Shown here one piece after another: positions 5,650 to 12,121 of a stretch of DNA of 12,121 nucleotides. The stretch is from DALYDD01 sp046049705. Its GTDB lineage: Bacteria > Patescibacteriota > Minisyncoccia > Phycocordibacterales > CAIZLB01. Position 1 is the stretch's first letter, and every line of letters starts with the position of its first letter. The position numbers and the translations under genes were made by a program. The stretch covers positions 1 to 12,121 of the forward strand of contig JBJOQZ010000073.1 in NCBI GenBank assembly GCA_046049705.1, given 5' to 3'. The notes under the pieces were generated by a model. It was not told the origin of the DNA. It worked only from the letters and a program-made list of their open reading frames with translations, and did not search any database.

Positions 5650-7776
5650 ATGATTTTTTCTTATAACTGGCTTCAAACATATTTCACAAAACACCTTCCG
5701 GCACCAGAGAAGTTGTCAGAGCTTTTGACTATGCATATCGCAGAGGTCGAAGGGATTGAAGAAAAGAAAATACAAACAGAGTCTGGAGAAATAAAAGATT
5801 ATGCAATCGATGTCAAAATTTTACCTGATCGAGGGTGCTATGGATATGGACATCAGTATCTCGCAAGAGAGATAAATGCTTTTACGGATTGTGAGTTTAT
5901 AGAATCCACTACTGATTATCAGCGTATCGAACAAGGAGGTAATCAGGCAGATGCTGTCCCAAATATTATTATCGAAAACCCGATGTTGGTCCCAGTATTT
6001 ACGGCACGTCTGTATCGAAATATCGACAATACTAGTGTGCCGTCTTGGATGAAGCAGGCTCTAGAAGTAGTAGGGCAAAGGAGTATTAGTTTTATTGTTG
6101 ACCTTACCAATTACATTATGATGGATATTGGTCAACCTATGCATGCTTTTGATGCAGATAAGGTGCAAGGTGATATTAACATTCGTTTTGCCAAAGAAGG
6201 TGAGACAGTGACATTGCTCGATGGAAAAGAGGTGACTCTCGACCCAACGATTTTGGTAATTGCCGATGCAACTGGTCCGCTTGATATCGCAGGAATCAAA
6301 GGTGGCAAAAAAGCCGAGGTCACCGCTGATACAAAAAACATTATATTGACTGCCGGAAATTTTAATCCGGCTTATATTCGAAAAACAACACAGAAAGTTA
6401 GTATCAAAAATGATTCAACAAAGAGATATGAAAATGCAGTGACGCTTGAGCGAGTATTTATTGCACAAGAACAGGCAAGAAATATTTTGCAGACAGGTCA
6501 AATTACACACGGACCGCTTGCAGTCATCGGTCAGAGCATTGAAGAAATTGCACAACAAGAATCCACTCGCAATATTGAAGTTTCAAGTGAATATATCAGT
6601 CAAAAAATTGGCGTCGCATTTTCAGTTTCAGATATCCAATCTATTTTAAATAAAGTGAGCATACCATCTGAAATAGTATCTGGTGATACGTTGCACATTC
6701 ATCCACCAATTTATCGACAGGATTTGCACCTCAAAGAAGATATAGTTGAAGAAATAGGTCGTCTACATGGATATCATACGCTCAAAGGTTCAGAGATTGC
6801 GCATGTCGGTGCGGTTGAAGTATTGCCATCATTCTATTTTGCAAATGTCATCCGTGCTGCTCTTGTGGATATAGGGTTTAGTGAAATTTATACACATTCA
6901 CTTATAGAGTCTGGAGATATTCCTCTGGCAAATCCGCTTTCGGCAGATCGAAGTCATATGCGAAACAATCTATTGGGCGAGATGGAAAGGGTGCTTGTGA
7001 AAAATATTCAATACCTCGATTTATTGAAACCAACAGAAGTGCAAGTGGTGCCGACAGAATCCACTCCAATAGATACAAAGTCTTTCATGAGTGAAGTGCC
7101 ACAAGATGTACGAGTCTTTGAGATTGGGCATGTGTTTGCACAAGGAAAAGAGACTTGGTCTTTTGCTTTTGGTGTAGCCATGAAAGAGGCTAAAAAGTCA
7201 GCTGCAGAGATAAGTAGTGTACTCGGCGCCGCGCTTGCACATATCGAAAAAGTCTTAGGGTGCGATATATCAAAATACATAGTGGTAAAACATGAAAAAC
7301 AAATTCCGCCGACAGGTGGCTTGGTACCATGTATTATGCAGACTATTTCATTTGATTTTCAAGCATTGCTTATAGATTTGGCTCCTCAAGCAAAACCAAG
7401 TGCATATCCACTTTCAGATGCAGGCTTAGATCTCTGTCAGATGGGTCAATTTACATATGCGCCGGCAAGTGATTATCCGTATATTGTCCGCGATGTCGCA
7501 GTTTTTATTCCTGGTCCAAAAGGGAAAGCGGAAGAAGTAAGAGGTGTTATTGCTTCACTCAATGACCCTCTTATCGTTTCAGTCCGACAATTTGATCAAT
7601 TTGAAAAAAGCACTAAATTGGAAGATGGTACTGTGGGTCCAGTTGAAAAAACTTCTTATGCATTTAGATTGGTATTTCAGTCTAAGGTTGAGACTCTTAC
7701 TGAATCGATAGTTCAGGAAAAGATGGATCATATCTTAAATCTCATGCGACAAAAAGAGGGTTGGGAAGTACGATAA
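5650..7776 (+). CDS. pheT: Phenylalanyl-tRNA synthetase beta subunit lacking the OB (EMAP II-like) domain
   Basis: The 708-residue protein compares with about 800 in most bacteria. After the usual N-terminal segment (FSYNWLQTYF to EVEGIEE, 1-38) the sequence passes within 20 residues to YAIDVKILPDRG (51-62), which normally follows the tRNA-binding OB domain, so about 100 residues are absent. The B3/B4 editing region spans about 105-290, with LTNYIMMDIGQPMHAFD at 152-168. B5 lies at about 307-381 (IYRQDLHLKEDIVEEIGRLHGY), the catalytic-like domain at about 385-600, and the ferredoxin-fold anticodon-binding domain at about 602-708. The editing site is altered (see findings). It partners PheS, which lies 18 bases upstream. 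No Shine-Dalgarno is visible, so translation may be coupled to pheS. Confidence 0.96.
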   Translation: MIFSYNWLQTYFTKHLPAPEKLSELLTMHIAEVEGIEEKKIQTESGEIKDYAIDVKILPDRGCYGYGHQYLAREINAFTDCEFIESTTDYQRIEQGGNQADAVPNIIIENPMLVPVFTARLYRNIDNTSVPSWMKQALEVVGQRSISFIVDLTNYIMMDIGQPMHAFDADKVQGDINIRFAKEGETVTLLDGKEVTLDPTILVIADATGPLDIAGIKGGKKAEVTADTKNIILTAGNFNPAYIRKTTQKVSIKNDSTKRYENAVTLERVFIAQEQARNILQTGQITHGPLAVIGQSIEEIAQQESTRNIEVSSEYISQKIGVAFSVSDIQSILNKVSIPSEIVSGDTLHIHPPIYRQDLHLKEDIVEEIGRLHGYHTLKGSEIAHVGAVEVLPSFYFANVIRAALVDIGFSEIYTHSLIESGDIPLANPLSADRSHMRNNLLGEMERVLVKNIQYLDLLKPTEVQVVPTESTPIDTKSFMSEVPQDVRVFEIGHVFAQGKETWSFAFGVAMKEAKKSAAEISSVLGAALAHIEKVLGCDISKYIVVKHEKQIPPTGGLVPCIMQTISFDFQALLIDLAPQAKPSAYPLSDAGLDLCQMGQFTYAPASDYPYIVRDVAVFIPGPKGKAEEVRGVIASLNDPLIVSVRQFDQFEKSTKLEDGTVGPVEKTSYAFRLVFQSKVETLTESIVQEKMDHILNLMRQKEGWEVR

Positions 7777-7804
7777 TAATTCGCAACACATAATACATCC
7801 TCAT

Positions 7805-9124
7805 ATGCGCAAACAAATACTTACTATCGCAATTCCTGTTTCAATTGGCTTTTTCTTTAATACCATGTTCAATGTAGTTGATACATTTTGGGCAGGTAAA
7901 ATCGGACCTCTTGCACTCGCTGCTTTGTCGGCTACATTTCCAGTATTTTTCCTCATCATTGCTTTTGGAAATGGATTTTCGATTGGTACCACTGCTCTTA
8001 TCAGCAATGCGATTGGTGCTAAACAAGAATTGCGAGCACGTGCATATTATTTCCATGGAATAGTGATTTCAATCGCGATTACCATGCTGATCTCTCTATG
8101 TGGAAAATGGCTTACAGGGTACATGTTTGCACTTACTCGTATTCCGGCAGATATCATACCTCTCGCCTATGAGTATATTTTGCCTATTTTAAGTACTTCA
8201 GCTTTCTTTGTATTACCATTTGCTTTCAATACATACCTCAATGCTATAGGAGATACAAAACCATTGCGTAACTCACTTATCATAGGCTTCGTATTGAATC
8301 TTATTCTTGATCCTTGGTTTATGTATGGCGGATTTGGTATACCGGCATTTGGTATTGCAGGTATAGCTTGGGCAACTATTTCAGTGAATATACTTTCAAG
8401 TATGTATTTGCTCTATGTCACAAGTAAAAGAAAATTATTTGCAGGATTTAAAGACTTTATTTTGAAATGGCAATTGTCTCTCAGGGTGACAAAAGAATTG
8501 TGTATCCAAGCTATTCCTTCTGTGGCAAACTTTACCTTGATAATCTTTGGTTCACTTGTATTGTTTTATTATTTGTCATCGTTTGGCAGCAATGTCTTTA
8601 GTGGATATTCAATTGCGTTGCGAATAGAACAAATAGCATTATTGCCAGCAATTGGACTCAATATCGCTGTACTCTCACTTGTAGGAAGAAACAATGGGGC
8701 GGGGAATATACAAGCGATACATGAAGTGACACGAGCTGCACTTAAGATTGCTGCACAATTTATGATTCCTGCAGGAGTAGTGGTATGGGTCCTCGCACCA
8801 CATATTGTTGGATTATTTACAGACGACCAAGCGGTTATCACTGAGGCATTGCGATACATGCTTCCGGCAGCAATTGGGTTATTTGCATATGCTGTACTTT
8901 TTGTAGTGAGTTCTACATTTCAAGGAATCAAAAAACCTTTTGTATCTCTCGTGGTCAATCTGAGTAGACAGATTGTATTGCCATTTATATTGTTTTCTAT
9001 TTTGATAGCCAAAGGACATTTTTCTATTTATTCTTTATGGTACGGTGTTTTAGGAATCACAATTGTTTCTGCAACCCTGTCGTTCATGTACCTCAGACGA
9101 TACATGATGCACTTGCAACGCTAA
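7805..9124 (+). CDS. MATE-family multidrug/cation-coupled efflux transporter
   Basis: The 439-residue, very hydrophobic protein has about 12 membrane helices in two homologous halves, as in NorM and DinF transporters, which export drugs or metabolites using a Na+ or H+ gradient. The N-half shows the family start VVDTFWAGKIGPLALAALS (24-42) and LNLILDPWFM (164-173). The C-half shows ALRIEQIALLPAIGLNIA (271-288) and SLVGRNNGAGN (291-301). Length is normal (about 440-460). The start follows pheT by 28 bases with no Shine-Dalgarno, so it is probably the third gene of the pheST transcript, though a weak internal promoter cannot be excluded. The substrate cannot be read from sequence. A promoter for the downstream RNA lies over its stop codon. 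Confidence 0.93.
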   Translation: MRKQILTIAIPVSIGFFFNTMFNVVDTFWAGKIGPLALAALSATFPVFFLIIAFGNGFSIGTTALISNAIGAKQELRARAYYFHGIVISIAITMLISLCGKWLTGYMFALTRIPADIIPLAYEYILPILSTSAFFVLPFAFNTYLNAIGDTKPLRNSLIIGFVLNLILDPWFMYGGFGIPAFGIAGIAWATISVNILSSMYLLYVTSKRKLFAGFKDFILKWQLSLRVTKELCIQAIPSVANFTLIIFGSLVLFYYLSSFGSNVFSGYSIALRIEQIALLPAIGLNIAVLSLVGRNNGAGNIQAIHEVTRAALKIAAQFMIPAGVVVWVLAPHIVGLFTDDQAVITEALRYMLPAAIGLFAYAVLFVVSSTFQGIKKPFVSLVVNLSRQIVLPFILFSILIAKGHFSIYSLWYGVLGITIVSATLSFMYLRRYMMHLQR

Positions 9125-9141
9125 CTATCACGAGGTATACT
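9113..9141 (+). promoter_or_regulatory. Promoter for the structured RNA region
   Basis: TTGCAA (9113-9118, 4 of 6) is followed by 17 bases and TATACT (9136-9141, 5 of 6), over the last codons and stop of the MATE gene. Predicted start is about 9148, just before the outer stem of the RNA hairpin that begins at 9153. Correct spacing and position next to a hairpin-terminator unit support it. Confidence 0.55.
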
Positions 9142-9147
9142 TTTATT

Positions 9148-9315
9148 CACAAATATGAATATCAGTTCAGCATGTTTTAAGCGGGCGTTTCTCACAGTGG
9201 CCATTACACGGTTTGCTGTGCTTTCGTCTAATCAAACATGCCAGGATATCCATATGTAAAATCAAAGTAATATTTGATAACTCACAAGGAAGCCCGGCAT
9301 GCGCCGGGTTTTTTT
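9148..9315 (+). ncRNA. Candidate structured small RNA (about 168 nt) or conditional-termination leader
   Basis: A promoter, a folded body and a terminator occur in order with no convincing gene. The body pairs over 103 nt: ATATG 9153-9157 with CATAT 9251-9255; ATATC 9159-9163 with GATAT 9245-9249; an internal loop; GCATGTTT 9170-9177 with AAACATGC 9234-9241; GGGCG 9183-9187 with CGTCT 9225-9229 (two G-U pairs); and CACAG 9193-9197 with CTGTG 9216-9220. A second small hairpin is ATCAAA/TTTGAT (9261-9278). The terminator hairpin closes the unit. It does not match 6S RNA, SRP RNA, tmRNA, RNase P RNA or a riboswitch that I know. It could be a free-standing RNA or the leader of the 205-residue gene. 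A 34-codon frame (9155-9259) fits inside the hairpin but has no ribosome site. Confidence 0.5.
9290..9315 (+). terminator. Strong intrinsic terminator
   Basis: CCCGGC (9293-9298), loop ATGC and GCCGGG (9303-9308) form a 6-bp all-GC stem, extended by A-U/G-U pairs at its base, then seven T (9309-9315). It ends the structured RNA and, by readthrough, the pheS-pheT-MATE transcript, whose last stop is 165 bases upstream. Confidence 0.93.
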
Positions 9316-9316
9316 G

Positions 9317-9425
9317 TGGGCTGGTACTGGAGATAAAGATAATTTTGGTCAAATAGATCAAGCAGAATCTTTGTCTCCATAAACCAGCTCGATAGCTGGA
9401 ATGTGAGTGAGGGTGTACCTCGCTG
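9317..9425 (+). promoter_or_regulatory. Highly structured leader upstream of the orphan gene
   Basis: Three hairpins lie between the terminator and the 205-residue gene. The first spans 9317-9391. Its outer stem (9317-9325 with 9383-9391), middle 12-bp stem GGAGATAAAGAT/ATCTTTGTCTCC (9329-9340 with 9367-9378) and apical stem (9344-9350 with 9356-9362, loop AAATA) give about 28 pairs in 75 nt. The second is CCAGCT-CGAT-AGCTGG (9384-9399), which uses the same CCAGC bases as the outer stem of the first, so the two exclude each other. The third is AGTGAGG/CCTCGCT (9406-9424). The A-rich stretch 9445-9474 up to the ATG is unstructured. I see no strong promoter here; GATAAT at 9337-9342 is a weak -10 candidate. 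Confidence 0.5.
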
Positions 9426-9474
9426 CATTTAGTTCCTTGATTCAGAAAACCAAAAACTCAGAAACAAAAACAAG

Positions 9475-10092
9475 ATGAAAACAACTCAGAATACAGTTGT
9501 CGTGGCATATTTTATTGCCTCATGTTCAGGTTATAGTGCCATGTTGAGTCTGTCGCAAGAGAGTAAATCGATGTTGCGCGGTCTACGTAGGTTGATGGAA
9601 GTTATGCTGCGGAAGAGGTTAGAGGACTTGGGTTTAAAGCCGAAAAAAATACCTCTCCGTCTCATGACATCGCCAGAAGAAATAACTGCGAGTCAAGCTG
9701 GTACTTCAGGTGACCGCCAGTTTTTCATCGTGCCCACGGGGTATATTTCTGGAAGTAAGACCATGGCACCATTCCAGGGTACAGCAAGATATGCCACATC
9801 GAGCGCTTGCTCTGGTGTAGGAGTGCAAATCAATATGAGCAAACTTAGTGCGGCAAATCCAATGAGGCGTCAATCTTTTGTTCGTCAGATCATTGATTGG
9901 ATTATCGCTTGGTATAAACAAGAATATGAATCTCAGTCATTGAACCCTGTGCCAGATGGACATGTGCAGAGACCTGCTACTCCTTGGTCTAAGGCCTGTA
10001 TAGTGCCTATTCCGACAAAAAGACCTGGCGGACAAGGCAGACGTAGTAAGTGGAGGAATCGGAAGGCTTTTAAATCAGCTTCCTTTGCCTGA
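9475..10092 (+). CDS. Orphan basic protein of unknown function
   Basis: The 205-residue protein belongs to no family I recognise. The first 24 residues are moderately hydrophobic (VVVAYFIASCSGY) but do not form a convincing signal peptide. Residues 32-60 are a basic helix-like region (RGLRRLMEVMLRKRLEDLG). Residues 80-127 look like a compact beta-rich part (RQFFIVPTGYISG). Residues 131-152 include a helix with tryptophans (RRQSFVRQIIDWIIAWYK). The tail, 182-200, is very rich in Arg/Lys with Gly, as in nucleic-acid-binding tails. Cysteines lie at 17, 112 and 175. It stands alone between the terminators at 9290 and 10115, with a structured leader and no Shine-Dalgarno. The ATG is the first start after an in-frame TAG at 9430. 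RNA or DNA binding is only a guess from charge. The length and lack of a better overlapping frame support a real gene. Confidence 0.6.
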   Translation: MKTTQNTVVVAYFIASCSGYSAMLSLSQESKSMLRGLRRLMEVMLRKRLEDLGLKPKKIPLRLMTSPEEITASQAGTSGDRQFFIVPTGYISGSKTMAPFQGTARYATSSACSGVGVQINMSKLSAANPMRRQSFVRQIIDWIIAWYKQEYESQSLNPVPDGHVQRPATPWSKACIVPIPTKRPGGQGRRSKWRNRKAFKSASFA

Positions 10093-10114
10093 ACAACTAC
10101 AATGTCGCCAATTG

Positions 10115-10144
10115 AGGCGCCCACAGAAATGTGGGCGCCTTTTT
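10115..10144 (+). terminator. Intrinsic terminator after the orphan gene
   Basis: AGGCGCCCAC (10115-10124), loop AGAAAT and GTGGGCGCCT (10131-10140) form a 10-bp GC-rich stem followed by TTTT. It begins 22 bases after the TGA stop, separates the orphan gene from gyrB and confirms that TGA at 10090 ends translation. Confidence 0.93.
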
Positions 10145-10232
10145 ATTTCCACCCACCAACCAATCACCTTTGTGCAATGTGTATTACACCACTCAAATCC
10201 CCAATATCAAGCCAGTCTTTTACCTACTTTTT

Positions 10233-10241
10233 TGATATAAT
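10233..10241 (+). promoter_or_regulatory. Extended -10 promoter of gyrB
   Basis: TG-A-TATAAT is a perfect extended -10 element. No good -35 box is visible at 16-18 bases upstream, which extended -10 promoters do not need. The predicted start near 10248 leaves a leader of about 32 bases that is A/T-rich and lacks a Shine-Dalgarno. Confidence 0.65.
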
Positions 10242-10280
10242 AATACACAATATAACCAGTAATATTACATATCATTTACC

Positions 10281-12121
10281 ATGGCAAAAGAAGAAAAAGA
10301 TAAGGTAGAAAAATCCGGAAGCAAAAAAGAATACGGTGCAGAATCGATCCAGGTGCTCGAAGGTCTTGAGCCGGTGCGAAAGCGTCCGGGTATGTATATT
10401 GGTACCACTGGTCCCGATGGTCTCCACCATTTGATTTGGGAAATCTTTGATAACTCTCGAGATGAAGCCATGGGTGGGCATTGTAATCATATTGAAGTTG
10501 CACTTTTACCAGATGGATATATTCGCGTCGTAGACAATGGTCGAGGTATCCCAGTAGATATCCATCCTAAGACAAAAGTTTCTGCTCTCGAGACAATTAT
10601 GACCACTCTTCATGCCGGAGGAAAATTCGGTGGCGAAGGTACAGGGTATAAAGTTTCAGGAGGTCTCCACGGTGTAGGTGCATCAGTTATGAACGCACTT
10701 TCTGTACATGCACAAGTTGTCGTACATAAAAATGGCGGTATTCATACACAAGAATACAAAATTGGTAAGCCACAATATAAAGTTAAGCAAGTAGGTAAAA
10801 CAAAAGAGCACGGCTCAATCGTACTCTTTAAAGCCGATGCGGATATTTTCAAGGAGGGAATCAACTACGATTGGAATAAAGTAGTAAACCATTTGCGACA
10901 GCAGGCATATCTTGTAAAAGGTTTGGAGCTCAATGTTATCGATGCCAGAAATGCAGATGAAAAACTCATCAAAAACCTCCTTGGTGATTTTGATACCATG
11001 TACCTCAAAGATCAAAAGCTCAATATGCCTTCGATGACATTTTATTTCGAAGGAGGACTTCGATCGCTGGTAGCGTTTTACAATCAGTCACAAAAACCTT
11101 TGCATCGAAGTATTTTCTATACAGAAAAAGAAGTGCGGGCTCCAAATGATGGCCAAGAAATTCAAGTTGAAATTGCTCTCCAGTACATCGACGATATCAA
11201 TCCAAAAATTGTCGCATTTGCAAACAATACATATAACTCAGAAGGAGGTACACATATTGCTGGATTCAAAACTGCGCTCACACGAAGTATCAATACGTAT
11301 GCCAAGAAAAATAATATCATCAAAGAAAATGATGAAAGTTTAACAGGTGAAGATGTGCAAGAAGGTCTTGTTGCAGTGGTTTCAGTTAAGCTCCCTGAAA
11401 TCCAATTTGAAGGGCAGACAAAAGCTAAGCTTGGTTCAACTGAAGCACAAGGTGCGACTGCTTCAGTATTTGCAGAAGCATTTGCAGAATTTATGGAGGA
11501 AAATCCGGAAGATGCAAAGGCAATTGTCGGAAAAGGACTCCTTGCTATGCGTGCAAGAAAGGCCGCTAAAGCCGCAAAAGATTCAGTGCTCCGAAAGGGT
11601 GCCCTTGAAGGCATGACTCTTCCCGGAAAACTTGCTGACTGTCAAAGTCGAAAAGCAGAAGAATCAGAACTCTTTATCGTGGAGGGAGACTCTGCGGGTG
11701 GTACTGCAAAGATGGGTCGTGATAGACGAACTCAAGCCGTGCTTCCGCTTCGAGGTAAAATTCTCAATATTGAGCGAGCACGTCTCGACAAGATGCTCGC
11801 TTCTGAACAAATTCGAAATCTTGTGGTCGCACTAGGTACTGCAATTGGTGATTTGTTCGATGTTACAAAATTGCGATATCACAAAGTCATTATCGCTACC
11901 GATGCCGATGTCGACGGTGCTCATATCCGTACTTTGATCCTTACACTTTTGTATCGATACTTCCGACCATTGATTGAAGGTGGGTTTATCTATATTGCAC
12001 AACCACCACTCTTTAAAGTTAAAATTGGAAAAGAAGTAAGTTATTTTTATAGTGATGAAGCTATGCAAGCTCATCTCAAAAAACTTGGATTCAATGCTGA
12101 AGAGTTAATTGAAAAAGAAGG
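10281..12121 (+). CDS. gyrB: DNA gyrase subunit B (3' end outside the window)
   Basis: GyrB is the ATPase and DNA-gate metal-binding subunit of gyrase, which introduces negative supercoils together with GyrA. There are 613 codons visible with no stop. The GHKL ATPase has the catalytic Glu54 and Asn58 (WEIFDN), DNGRGIP (85-91) and GGLHGVG (127-133). The transducer contains Q-T-K with Lys381. The TOPRIM domain has EGDSAGG with Glu468 and DADVDG with Asp541, Asp543 and Asp545. The reading frame ends just after LFKVKIGKEV, near the usual C-terminus, so probably only some 25-50 residues are missing if it is the ~640-residue form without the E. coli insertion. The first ~17 residues are a Lys/Glu-rich extension. 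ParE is the alternative, but the ATPase and QEYKIG segments look more like GyrB. Start ATG at 10281, no Shine-Dalgarno. Confidence 0.93.
   Translation, partial: MAKEEKDKVEKSGSKKEYGAESIQVLEGLEPVRKRPGMYIGTTGPDGLHHLIWEIFDNSRDEAMGGHCNHIEVALLPDGYIRVVDNGRGIPVDIHPKTKVSALETIMTTLHAGGKFGGEGTGYKVSGGLHGVGASVMNALSVHAQVVVHKNGGIHTQEYKIGKPQYKVKQVGKTKEHGSIVLFKADADIFKEGINYDWNKVVNHLRQQAYLVKGLELNVIDARNADEKLIKNLLGDFDTMYLKDQKLNMPSMTFYFEGGLRSLVAFYNQSQKPLHRSIFYTEKEVRAPNDGQEIQVEIALQYIDDINPKIVAFANNTYNSEGGTHIAGFKTALTRSINTYAKKNNIIKENDESLTGEDVQEGLVAVVSVKLPEIQFEGQTKAKLGSTEAQGATASVFAEAFAEFMEENPEDAKAIVGKGLLAMRARKAAKAAKDSVLRKGALEGMTLPGKLADCQSRKAEESELFIVEGDSAGGTAKMGRDRRTQAVLPLRGKILNIERARLDKMLASEQIRNLVVALGTAIGDLFDVTKLRYHKVIIATDADVDGAHIRTLILTLLYRYFRPLIEGGFIYIAQPPLFKVKIGKEVSYFYSDEAMQAHLKKLGFNAEELIEKE

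Noticed and set aside
9155..9259. 34-codon frame (ATG to TAA) inside the large RNA hairpin.
   Set aside because: No ribosome site lies at a usable distance, both ends fall in the outer stem, and the length is easily met by chance. It stays possible as a leader peptide, but the RNA structure explains the sequence better.
9167..9361. 64-codon minus-strand frame across the RNA region.
   Set aside because: It reads through the terminator hairpin and both RNA hairpins, with no promoter or ribosome site.
10090..10308. The orphan gene frame resumes after its TGA and stays open to 10308, as if UGA were recoded (code 25 or selenocysteine).
   Set aside because: The extension would run through a strong terminator, the gyrB promoter and the gyrB start codon, and its composition is not coding-like. 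Nearby genes end in TAA/TAG and show no in-frame TGA.
10276..10503. Several overlapping short minus-strand frames opposite the start of gyrB, and similar ones opposite pheT and MATE.
   Set aside because: They are shadows of strongly conserved genes on the + strand, with no independent start signals.
1..12121. CRISPR arrays, insertion sequences, retron or other mobile-element signatures.
   Set aside because: No regular direct repeats with spacers, no transposase, integrase or reverse transcriptase motifs, and no terminal inverted repeats with duplicated target sites were seen on either strand.

Overview
The window looks like chromosomal DNA from a streamlined bacterium of the Candidate Phyla Radiation (Patescibacteria, Parcubacteria-like). 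No marker is decisive. The reasons are a very short PheS, a PheT without its tRNA-binding OB domain, weak or absent Shine-Dalgarno sites at most starts, tight gene packing, and a secreted protein combining a peptidoglycan-binding-like domain, Ser/Thr/Asn-rich repeats, a TIG-like domain and a Cys-containing C-terminal domain, a style I associate with these organisms. TGA acts as a stop at 10090-10092, just before a terminator, so code 11 fits better than the UGA=Gly code of Gracilibacteria.

Layout. The left edge holds the 3' end of an unrecognised gene on the + strand (to 278). A tRNA-Thr(UGU) with its own strong promoter follows (419-494). A perfect 16-bp hairpin (504-539) terminates transcription from both sides. 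A three-gene minus-strand operon runs from 4789 down to 545: a membrane GT2 glycosyltransferase, a membrane-anchored thioredoxin-fold protein with a CPEC motif, and a large secreted surface protein. Its promoter (4848-4876) is back to back with the promoter of the plus-strand cluster pheS-pheT-MATE transporter (4906-9124). The right edge holds gyrB, which runs off the window.

The least explained part is 9113-10144. A promoter inside the end of the MATE gene is followed by a long branched hairpin, a small hairpin and a strong intrinsic terminator, so it looks like a complete small-RNA gene or a conditional-termination leader. Just past the terminator a second, 75-nt hairpin with about 28 base pairs leads through two more hairpins to an orphan 205-residue basic protein, which has its own terminator. 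This RNA-plus-orphan cassette is the best candidate for something undescribed.

How the genes work together. pheS and pheT encode the two subunits of a reduced phenylalanyl-tRNA synthetase. The MATE gene probably shares their transcript. In the minus operon, the synthase may make or export an extracellular glycan while the thiol protein could act on the cysteines of the co-encoded surface protein; this is inferred from gene order and motifs only.
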